The notes under the pieces: generated by a model
The model's database searches: none
The model's input: the letters and a program-made list of their open reading frames with translations, nothing else
Told to the model about the DNA's origin: nothing
In this document: piece after piece, positions 12,001-24,000 of the stretch
Layout of the letters: each line of letters starts with the position of its first letter
Numbering within the stretch: position 1 is the first letter of the stretch
Translations under genes and position numbers: made by a program
Origin: Branchiostoma belcheri
Taxonomy: Eukaryota > Chordata > Leptocardii > Amphioxiformes > Branchiostomatidae
Assembly (NCBI RefSeq): GCF_001625305.1
Contig: NW_017803113.1
Span: 318,867 to 382,866, forward strand
Reading direction: 5' to 3'
DNA: 64,000 bases

Positions 12001-15000
12001 CTTTGACCCGTAATCAGCTGGTTGCTACAGTGTTGCAGACAGCAGCAGTGGATGTTGCAATTTTGAGCTGGAATCCAGAGTTTATCTTCACAATCCTCGA
12101 CTGTCAAACTATCTGGGGAATTTTATGAGTTGCAGCGATACTGTAAGTGTTCAATGTGAGAGAATTTTCTCGTGTATTTAATGAAATTGGTCGTTTCAAG
12201 ATGCGTTTTTACCAGGTGTTGTGTACGATAATTTGTATCGGTATTTTAGACTGATTTGCATATGTATACCTGTGATATCCTCACTCAATCATGCTACAGC
12301 ACATTTTCTTTCCCTGGCACGAAATATCTGGGGAATAAAATGGTTGATCGATCTATTATATAAACCAGGAATTCTACCAATCACTCAATAAGGTGTAGCG
12401 CAATTCATTAAAGATTTTCCAATAGTCAGCGCTCCTGTTAATTCCCGTTGTAGTATTGTGATGTCTGAACATTACCCTGAACAACGGAATTTCCGTGTGA
12501 AATCTCGTGCCAAAATACATGTTGGCAGTTACGCTTGCTACCCTACATACTTTTCCTATAGCTACTTGGGTGTAACGTTACATTTTTTACCAACAATTCT
12601 GTGTAGTTTGCTACATTCATTGCACAAGAAACTTGGGATTTTGGAAAAGGGAATATTTTGGCTACGGTACATTCAGAATATCATTCTGAGTGTTGACAAC
12701 ACAGAAAACTGATTGAGGGCTATAAAAAGCCATAAGAAATTAATGAAAAGCACATTTATACACTTACCACTATTTTACTACTAGTAAAAAATATGGGCTT
12801 GTCCACTCATAATTGAAAGCAGAAAAGGCTACTGATAACTTAAAGCTTACATGATAATTTTGGATGGTTGTACAAATGTAACTGTATGGACCGAATTACA
12901 AATTATGGTGATTTTAATATTGAATAGATGTGCAGCCAGCTTACAGATTCGGCCCTTCGATTGATTAAGCCGGCAGTAGTGTGTCCCGGTGGAACTGTTG
13001 CATGTGATGAATAATTCACACAGTGATGGACTGTGTTACAGTACGTAGAGCAGGGAGAATGCTAATGACATGTTGGATTGCTTGGACATGTGTCTGTATT
13101 CGGCTGCTACCGTGATTTGACCTGTATACTGTGCATGCATTTCTGCATTCTGGTGTTACATGGTTTATAATCTGTTGTATTTTCAGTGATGAAAGGAAGG
13201 GGATCAGCAATGTCCATTCTATTAACGTAAAATCTTTTATTTTCTAAAATTGTTTTAAGCAAATCTTGTACGTCAAGCATTCAGGACGTGATCGAAAGAT
13301 GACATCATCATTCCAATTGGTATTCAAAGACCTCTCGGCTCACAACAATATTCAGGATGTACTGGCAATCCAATGAGGTGATCAATACGTTGAATAACCT
13401 CCATTCTATATGCATGTTTTGAAGAAAAATCAATCCTGTATAATATAGTGTATATGTGTATTTTGAGTGTTTAGGACTGACGCGTGTGTTGTGTACGAGA
13501 GAAAATTCAAAGGATGACGACTTCGTCATTTCGCTCGGTGTTCGAGGACATCACGGCTCACCACGCCAACATCGGTCCTGAGTCTGCGGATGAGGAGAAT
13601 AATGTGAGCCTGCAGATGTGGCAGCTGCTGGGAGCCAACAGTCCCGCCCACAGCGGCAAGACTCCACTGCCGGAGAAATATCTCGTGCACCGGGACCATC
13701 TGAGGCCCTGTGCAAGGCTCGGCAGTGAGAACGTGTTCATGGAACCCTCTCCCATGGTCAACAGGGCTTCCAATCGGGAAAAGGTGAGGATTTGGAGAAT
13801 TTGGCCTTGTTTCTAAGTAATAATCTGCTTCACCAGGACCACCTGAGGCCCATTTGTGCCAGGCTGGGCAGCGAAAACGTGTTTATAGATGCCTCCCCCA
13901 TGGTCAACAGGGCTCCCACTCGAGAAAAGGTGAGGAATGTGAACATTTGAACATTTATTCTTGGTCCTGAGAAGTATCTGGTGCACAGGGACCACCTGAG
14001 GCCCTGTGCCAGGCTGGGCAGCGAGAACGTGTTCATAGAACCCCCCCCCCATGGTCAACAGGGCTTCCACACGCGAAAAGGTGAGGAATGTGAACATTTG
14101 AACATTTATTTCGATTTATCCTTGGTTCTGACTCAGAATCTGAGAAGAAGCTGGTGCACAGGGACCACCTCAGGCCGTGTGCCAGGCTCGGCAGCGAAAA
14201 TGTGTTCGTGGAGCCCTCCCCCATGGTCAACAGGGCTTCCACACGTGAAAAGATGGGTAAGGTGAAAATTCAGCCTCATGTATAAGCTGTGTCTAGTAAC
14301 TGTGCCAGGTTTGGCAGTGAGAATGTCTTCCTAGAGCCCTTCCCCCATGGTCAACAGGACTTCCACTCGCGAAAAGGTGAACAGGGCTTGAAACTCATTA
14401 TTTTGGAAACAGGTGCACCCTTTTTTTCTGAAATTTGAATGTCCGGATACTTGTGTATAATGGTACCTTACCATTACTGTATCCTACACAAATATCTAGC
14501 TGCAACGTTAACCACAGTAAAAAATTATACTATCATAATTTATAGGTACAGCTTGAATACTGGGTGCATGTGCACCCAGTATTTCATGCCCTGGTTCAGA
14601 ATTCTGACCAGAACATTAATGTGGTAGTTCATAAATGCCAGGCTATGTAATCATTCTGCTGTTGACTGATGCTTTTGAAGTGTTCCCTTGGGATACTCAA
14701 TGTTTAGTTGAAGACTGTGTTTGCAATGAAGTCACTTAACCTGTGTGTCTGGTATGTTTCTGATATGTTAATGTAATTACATGTAGTTATTGCAAAATGT
14801 CACTGCAAAATGTCATCTTGTTTTGATGTATTTTTTTGTATGATTGTGTGTGTACATGTATTTGTTTTCTAATAGTTGAATTTACCATCGAGTGCATGTC
14901 CAAAAAAGGGGAGAGAAATATAACTCACCCTACGATTTATGTACCTCACTGTACATGTATGAACAGGATTTAATTTTACAAGGATCGGATATACTGTTAC

Positions 15001-18000
15001 ACAACTGACCACCATGAATCAAGTTTAAACTGTAATTTCCAACACAACAAATTTGACTCATCCAAATTTTCGACTGTACAACTCCAGTCTTTGTCAATCT
15101 ACTGCTTCTGTGACGTCACACAGATAACACACGTGGCTCCGTGAGCAGTGGATCATAGGTTGCAGAAAGTCTGTGTTATCTGCATGATGTCACACACAAG
15201 CCGTGGATTGCTCAATCCTTGACAAAGACTGGAGTTTTCCATTCAAAACTTTGGGTAAGTCAATTTGTTGTTTTGTAAATTACAGTTTAAACTTCCTTCA
15301 TAGTGTTTTCTACCAACATAGATGAACTTTCAAGATAAGTTGACCACCATGTTGGTATTTTTCCCTCAGCTGTGCAGTTCCTGCATGGCCGACGCCACCT
15401 TCCAGCTGATGGAGGAACTGCCGCTCTTCAGCCTGTCTGACGGATTCTGCACCCCGGATAACATACAGGACAGCCTGGTACAGCTGGACCAGGAACTGTG
15501 CCTACTGGGGTACCCCTCCATCCACAACAAGTCTAGGGCCAAGTCAGGTTAGGATGTTTCTGTCAATCTGTGTAGTCAGTACACCCTGAAGTGAGATGCT
15601 GGGCTCAGAGAGATCACCACAACAGAACTCCGCTCACTGATGGAGGATCGACCTATTATGTCAATCCTTCCACATGTGGTAAATCTTCATAAAGAAATAA
15701 AGACAGGGACAAGTGGAGAAGAAGAACCCATTGTCTCCTGTGATGGCATCCATGATGTCAAGAGAGAGAAGATGTGTATAGCCAGTATAACTACCCTTTG
15801 GCATATATAGCATATTACACCAAACGACTTGTTACTGCCAACGCTAAAACTGTACCCCTCCATCCTCCACAAGTCTAGGGCCAAGTCAGGTTAGGATGTT
15901 TATCTTGCTAGCAAAGGCAGTGGGGAAGACAGACCTTGAGTCAACCATACACTCTGTCCATCAGAAAAGACATGTCCTCTCTTTGGCAAGTTGTCTGACA
16001 AGATGTTGATTAGCTGATTAATGATTCAACTCTCATTAGCACAGGTTTGATGATCTTAAGTTACAGCTGCTTTTGTTGGTTTGTTGAATCAACAGGGAGT
16101 TTTGACATATTTCTTCACAAAAGGTTTACAATAGTAGAAATGCCAGCTTAAAAAAATAAGTTCTCTTTTAGGTTATAAACGTTTTGTCTCATGGTACGTA
16201 TACTGAGGCCCAAGTAAGTTACTTCGTAACAGAGAAATTGTGCTGACTTGCTGTTGGATATACAAGAAAAAACATTTCCTTTAAATTTGTTTCCCATTAC
16301 AGGAAGGTCCTTCAACCTGGTACAGCTCGTCAACGTTACCTACGATCTCATCGCCGGACACCACAAGCACCTGAACAAGCAGCGGGAACTGGAGGATCAG
16401 AGTCACAAGTACTCAGCTGAGATCAGGCACCTCGAGAACACCCAGCAGCACTTGAAAGGTAACCAGACAGACTGCTTCAAAATAAGGCCAAGGAAAAAAA
16501 TGTTGTTATTCCTGACCGACCCTAGAAAAAACTGCCGATCCTAGCCTTTTAGGGCAATATCCAGTAATGTTGCCTGCAAGTCTAGGGTCAATGTGTACTG
16601 TACATACTGTATTCTTCTGGTATGAACTGTACATCCTAGACATAACAAGTACAATTCTGATTATACAGTCTGATTGTAGGGTCTGATGGACTGATGTAGG
16701 CAAGAGTTCTAAAGTCTTTTTGTCTTCCTCTGCCTTCAAAAAAGAAGTCAAACCCAGTAGCTTTTAGGAGTTTAGCAGTAGTTCTTTGTGTATTAATTTG
16801 CCAAATGTTTCTTCTGTACTTGCAATTAGCCCCCGGGCATGAATTTGCAATAAAACAATTTTTACTTTTGTTCATTTACAGACCAGATCACGTCGTCAGA
16901 GCAGGACCAGGCGATCCGGCAGGAGAGACATCGGCAGCTCCAGTCCGACCTCGTCGACCAGGAGAAGAAAACCAAGAAGCTTCAGGATGAGGTCTGTATC
17001 TGCATCTGTATAGCCGGTATAAATGCCCATCGGCGTAAGCCGCGTAACACACCAGCTTCTGTATCGGTATGGCCGGTATAACCGCCCATCGGCGTAACAC
17101 ACCAGCTTCTGTATCTGTATAGCCGGTATAACCGCCCTTCGGCATAACACACCAGCTTCTGTATCTGTATAACCGACGTTCAGCTTAGCAGGCACGCAGC
17201 ACGGCGGCAGCTGGCTATATTACACCGAACGACTTATAACACCTAACCCTTGGAACATCTAACTCTATACATTGTTTAAAGCTATCTAATGATAATGCCC
17301 CTATTGTACTTGGCGACAGCGAGTTCCACTCTGCGATAGTTCTAGGAAAGAATGAGTTCTTGAACACCTCAATCATTGGTTGATAACTCTGGTACTTGAA
17401 GGCATGGCTATTTCTTATTCTCTATTCAGGTGAGGAAGCTGAAGTCGGTCCTCCAGTCCCGCGACACGCAGTTCCGCCACGACCTCCGCAAGAAGGAGCG
17501 AGAGATGGCGCGGGTGAAGGACAGGCTTCACGCGCTTGCGGAGAAGAAGAAGGAGAGAAGGCAGGGGATCGAGATCCTCAACGTCGTCCCTCGGGGAGAC
17601 GGAGGTCGGAAGACGTGGAAGACAAGCAAAGAGGAGAAGAAGAGCCAGGAGGAGCTTCACCGGTCCATCGTGGCAAACTACGAAGAACGAGAAAAAGAGC
17701 TGAGGACTGAAAACCAGGAGTTGAGGGAGACGCTGACTTTCCTGCAGCAGGAGGTTTCCACGGTGTTCTCGGCCGTGGTGAGACAAGACAGGGAGCACAA
17801 TCCGATGTCCCCGGACAGTCTTGATCACGACGACTTAGGCGACGGCCATCTACAGATGCCTTATGAGGTGGTGCAGAACATCGTCGAGGGAAAGCTGAAA
17901 GACCAGCTCCACTCCATGCTCCATCTGATCGGCGGCCAAACTTCTCACCAAGGCAGCAACGAGAGGAACTGTGCCTCAGACGAGGCCAAACTGAACGATC

Positions 18001-21000
18001 TGAACGCCGGGCAGAGGGCCGCGAAGGCTGCTGCGGATGTGGAGTCCAGGAGCTCCAACGGAGAGGACGAAGAGAGCGACGACGGGTGCTCGTCTGCGAG
18101 TCTTGACGTAGAAGCCCGGCTGGAGGCGTACAAGACCCTGATCATGAAGCAGGAGGAGCTGCTGCAGCAGACCTTCGCCGCGGCAGACTGCGAGCAGGAC
18201 ACGCAGGTGGTTAACCATGTCGAAAACATTGAACATAACTTGTGTATACTTCTATATGTACTATAATAGCCTACAGTGTTAGTTTTATTGAATATGTTGA
18301 TTGTAAACTTAGGCGCAATTCAGTTTTTACTGCAAGGCCAATTTGTCCAGTATTTTTATGAATACGTCGATGAAGGTTAGACATCCAGGTAATACGATAC
18401 GCCAAAAAGCAGTTACTCAAGCGTCAGGCATTTCAGCTAGTATCCACTAGCTTTCGTCAGTGACTGGACAAAAGCTAGACTAAACTGTCGCTGACGAAAG
18501 CTAGTGGATACTAGCTGAAATGTCTGACGTTTTCAAAATCATATCCAGTGGCTTGAGTAACTGCTTTTTGGCGAAAATGTTGATTGTAAACTTCGGTGCA
18601 ATTCAGTTTTTACTGCAAGGCCAATTTGTCCCGTGTTTTTATGAATAATCCAGTCTTACTACTCCTAGGTGGCTGCGCTGGTGAAGGACGCTCTGTTCAT
18701 CGAGGAGAAGATGGCCCTGGAGCGGGAGAGGAGGGAGATGGAGGAGGAGAAGGCCACCTTTGCCGAGGAGAGGAAACGGTTCAAGATCTAATAACTATGT
18801 TATTTTACATCATCAATACTGTTATTTTAATGCGTTATTTTAGTGTGTATGTTAAAGTGTATTTGTGTGAGTTGTAATTCTGAACGTCTACTACTTGTAT
18901 ATCATTGTAATGTGCTTACATCAATTCAGCGACTTAGGTGGCTGCAAAATGTGGACATTTTCAGTCAAGTTGACAATAAACCTCTTTATTACAGGTTTAC
19001 GGACGCTGCAATCCGCCTGGGCAGGGACAGGCAGAAGTTTGAGGAGGAGCGGACCCACTTCCTGAAGTACCAGTACCTGAACATCACTCCTCCAAAGGCA
19101 ACAACAATGTCATCACACAGTCATTCCGTCTCCATGGTTACCGCATCCGGGCAGAGCATGATGTCGTCGCACCCTGGGACACCGTCACGTCATACGGTTA
19201 CATCATCAGTCTCTGGAGCGACATCGTCGTATCCAATGACATCATCAGTTCCTGTGGTGATGTCATCGCATCCGATGACATCATCAGTTTCTGCGCTGAC
19301 GTCATCGCACCCGATGACATCATCAGTTCCTGCGGTGACATCATCACACCCCATGACACCGTCCCGTTCAGTGACCTCAGGTTTTGACAAGTCAGTAGTG
19401 TCATCCCCATCTCACACAAGAGCAGCCTGTAGTAGAGTGCATGTTCCTGCTGTTACGTCTGCCTCCATGCTTGCCGTGTCGTCTGTGGCGGCAGGTCGGC
19501 TGTCGGTGTCCCCGGGGACGGCAGAGTTCTACCGGGTTCTGGACCAGTTTCCCAGCCCGACGCGAGGCAACGTCAGCTCCTCGGCGAACTACAGCAGCTG
19601 TACTGTCACTCCGGCTAAGGCTGCTGCAGCTCAGTCTGTCCCTCCAACTCCCAGCACTGGAGATCTCTACAGGTTTGTCCATCTCCAATTATATTGTGAC
19701 AGTCTGCCCAAGTTTTAACTGAACTGCAACCCAATACAGTTACTTAACTGTTCAGGGTGTTTTTCTTGCAATCTAATGTAAAGAAAGACCAGGAAAGATA
19801 AAGACCCCCATTGAATGTCTTTAAGTTAGTAATTGAAGTTGTCAAGCATCAATCTATTTGTTCTGTCAACAAATGTGGTACTTAGTGACTCGGGAAGTGA
19901 GCTTATTGAAATTCCATGAGCAAAAAAAATGGAAATGGTGAATGGTGAAAAAGTTATAAATGAAGAATCACCATTTGTATTGTTTGTACTGTTCTCCATT
20001 GTAACACACAGTGAATGGATCCTTTATCCAAACCCAGGGTTCTGGACCAGCTGCCCAGCCCCCTCCACAACCGGCTGAGCTTCGAGCAGCACGCAGGCGG
20101 TCCCAGCTGGCTGTACAAGAACCAGTCCCCCCCTGCCCCTGCCATGGCCCCCCCTCAGGGCCGGCACAGCATGCTGTGTAAGGTTCAGACACCCCAGCCT
20201 GTCGCCCTGCGCGGGACACTCTTCGACCCTCGGAGGCGCAGGACATGGGCTTCACCACAATGCTTCAGGGGCGTGCAGGCATCGCTTTTCCAGTAGACTT
20301 GTATTGTGTGTACGATGTAAATGCAGTTGTAATCATATGCAGTTGCTGAGCAGTTCGCATTGTAAGTTTTTTTGTATTTATGAATTGATATACTATGATA
20401 TCTGCTTGAATGTTTGATTGTACAATGTATGTGACGATTTTAGCTTTGATGTATTTATGAATAAATAAAGGAAATACCCTTATGTGTTACAAGAACTGGC
20501 TGTGTGTTCTTTTTTGTGTGTTCTTTCCTCTTGCACCACTGCGAACAATTCAATGCCAAGCTACATTGTAGTTTAGTAAGTCCCAATTCCTTCTAGTCTC
20601 AGAGATAGAGTTTAGTCTCTTACATTGATCGTTAAGCCATGTTGCATACATATGTACATGGTAGTCTGGTACCATAACATGTGGTGCCCAGATAGTGTAT
20701 GTACATCATACTGCACTGCGGACTGGTACCAACACAGATGAAGTTTCATGCTAGGATGTAGGTAGTTTTGTTTGTGTGTTCTTCAAACTATTTTCCATGT
20801 TCTTGTGCCCACCTGTTGCTGAAGACCTTGCTGTAGTTGTAGACCTGGACTTCCAAGTACTCGTTACCCTCGATGGGGCTGGCAACCGGCCACTCAAACG
20901 TCTGGGGAGGAAAAATATCCACTGTTAACATCGCCTCCTACATGACCTTTTCTCCCACTTCCTTTGTTGGGAAGTTTTAAAATTATTAAGACATAGAGAC

Positions 21001-24000
21001 AAATAAAAGGCTAGTGTACACGTAAGGCTGAACAGATGGTTGAAATGAGATAGATATGGAGCATTATATGTAGGATATACTTAAACATGGTGGCCTTGAA
21101 AAGGTGCACTTAGGTGCACCTGTTCCACCATGCCCTCCATGTATATTATGTATGTGGTTAAGTGTAATAAATAAAAAATAAACATATTTGCATAACTATT
21201 TGCTTTAAGTATTAATAGTACACTTTATTATAAGCAAAGTACGGTAAAACACCTAATCTCTTCTTAATTGGTCATCCTTGATGCTTTTTCTTGTAGCTAC
21301 CAGTACAATGTGGCTTCACTACCTCTCACATATTTGTCATACTCTGTTGGCTGCATGGATGCTAACATACCAGTACATCCATACACGGGTACTTTTCTAT
21401 GATGTGTTACATGGCTTTCCTTGCTTTGCTGTCAGCATGAACTTTGTTTCATGCCATTAACAATGTATGACCCACTCTTTGATCCATCCCCGAACAAATC
21501 TACCAAATACATAATACTTTACTGCTACGTTGATGAGCATTAGAAGCTATAAAGATGCAGGTCAAAGATTATAGCTGCTTGGCATAGATCAGAACAAGAG
21601 AGCCAGTGGCCATTTCCTGTGCACAAATCTACCAAAGGCTTTACTGTGTAGACTGGTTTTAAGTTTATACAAGGAGGTTATAAAACCTCCTTGGTTTATA
21701 TCAGCAACAAGACTTTACTGCTACGTTGACGAAGGCTAGCAGCTACATGTACATAGATGAAGGCTTAAAAAGATTGTCTTTATAGCGCTTGACATAGTTG
21801 AGAAGAGAGCCAGGAGTCTTTTATGTGCGGTATGATTCTCAGTCTCCATCCCTGCATAAAGCAATCAAATGCTGCATTGATGGAGGTTAGAATTTACGTA
21901 GATGCGGGCTTAAGAAGATTATCTTTACTGCTTGACATACATCTGATGAAGAGAGCCAGTGGCCTTTCTTATAGGGCCTGCCATTTTGCCTCAGATCACA
22001 GGAGAGCCAGCAGTTTTTTTGTGTGCATGGTTCTACCAAATGCTCTACAGCTGCATCTACGATTATGTATGAAGGTTAGAATGCAGGGCAAAGGTCAGGA
22101 ATAGCGCAGGCGCAGAGGGCCCAGTTTTAGTATATAGAGATGGCAATGTAATGTAGAGTGTAAAGAAGTCTTTTTCTAGGGAAATGTTGTTTTTTGGACT
22201 TGGATGTTATAGGTAAGGGTTGTAGTATTTTAATTTTGGTGAAAAAACAGACTTGCAGCCATGTTTGTGTTGTCTGGCTCGCTGAAGAAGATATAGGTTT
22301 ACATGCGGTCATCAGCTGTCCAGAGGGGTCAGGGGTCACTTCTCAATGTTTGGATACAATTCTCACATGGTTTAGGTGCGTAGAATTTTTTCATTTTTTG
22401 GGAATGGAGACTTGAGAGGTTGGGGGCCTACCCTGCCAATGTATGTTCTTCAAGGTCTAAAACTCTGGTATATGAATTTTGACCACGTTGTTTTGACATA
22501 ATTCCCATATATTAACATAGGAAAGCCCTATTACTGTGCTGTGCCCTCTAGTACGTAGATGAGGGCTTAAGAAGATTACATTTACTGCTTTGACATAGAT
22601 CAGATGAAGACAGCTAGAAGTCTTTCTTGTGCTGCCTGCAATTTTGACTTACAATGCACATGTAGATCAGTTGAGAGCTAGCGGTGTTTTGTGTGCACAC
22701 GTACATTGTTTGAAGGTTAGAATCTACATAGATGAAGAAGATTCTCTTTACTGTTTGACAAATTAGATCATAAAAAGAGAGCCATCGGCCTATCTTTAAG
22801 TTAGCAGCCTGCCATTTTGATTTAGATCAGAAGAGAGCCGGCAGTATATAGTAGAGGGGATTCATTCCTCAAGCTAACCGACATCGCACACACGCAGTCG
22901 CCCCTCAGTAAGACATCTGGATCCACATAGTAGTAGTAGTAGTAAGCCTTTATTTAAACTCAAAAGCTTGTTCGGTACATACGTATGACCACTTTTCAAC
23001 AAGGTCGAGGGTGAGGGCGGGGTCACGGATTACAAATCAAACCAAAATATAATACAAAATCAAAACAAAATGCAAATCAAACTATAACACAAAAATAAAT
23101 AGTAAATCATCATAGTTCCCGTTTTATAACTTTTATTCAGCCTATTGCACGAAGGGAGCCGGCAGCCCAACATATAAAATTCCTGCAGCATCTCTCAGTC
23201 CTCCCTGTAGACGTTAGACACTCGTGATTGAGACGCCGCCAAAGATTTTCGTGTGTCCCCCGGGGAAGAGCGAAGACCGATGATACGTCAGATGGGGGGA
23301 ACAGCTGCCCCTCGGTTGATGAATGGTTAAACGGGAATTCTTACTAAGCTGTAAATCACAAGGGTTGGACCTCAGCCAGGAAACTTTTCTTGCAGTTATT
23401 ATACAGAACAACACTCTTGGACATCTTTCTTCTTTGGTATGGGCAGCCAACATCGTCTTGCAGATGAGTCTGCTGCACTGGTTAGGTCTGAGGAAATTGA
23501 AGTCAGATGTTGGTGTTGGTTTCAGGTATTTGGTTTGAAAGTACGATGTTAATTCCCCAATGGCATCATCTGTCTACTTCTACTTCTGTTTGAGTTGGAC
23601 TTTTTCATTATCAATCAATCCCTCTGCAGTTACAGAACAACACTCTTGGACATGAAGAATTAAAGCATCTTTACTTTTTGATAACTGGGAATCTGTAAGC
23701 TATGAATCTTGAGATGATTTTTTTAGCATATCATGAGAGTTGGACCCTAGCCAGGAGACTTTTCAGTAATACTTTTCCCCACCTGGAAGAGTCTTTACTT
23801 CAGATCACTGGGAATCTAGATCTGTAAGGTACATGTGTAAATCACGAGAGTTGGACCCTAGCCAAAATAACTTAGTTGTAAAACATATTCTGTAATACCT
23901 TGGACATGAGGAAGAATCTTAACTTGATGGGAATAGACGGGAATTCATGAGCTGTGAATCTTGAGAGTTGGACTCTAGCCAAGGAAACATTTCAGTAATA

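Noticed and set aside
18843-18994. N-terminal extension of the open frame that contains SSX2IP exon 7
   Set aside because: It runs through intron 6; the AG acceptor at 18994, phase agreement with exon 6 and homology (FTDAAIRLG) place the exon start at 18995.
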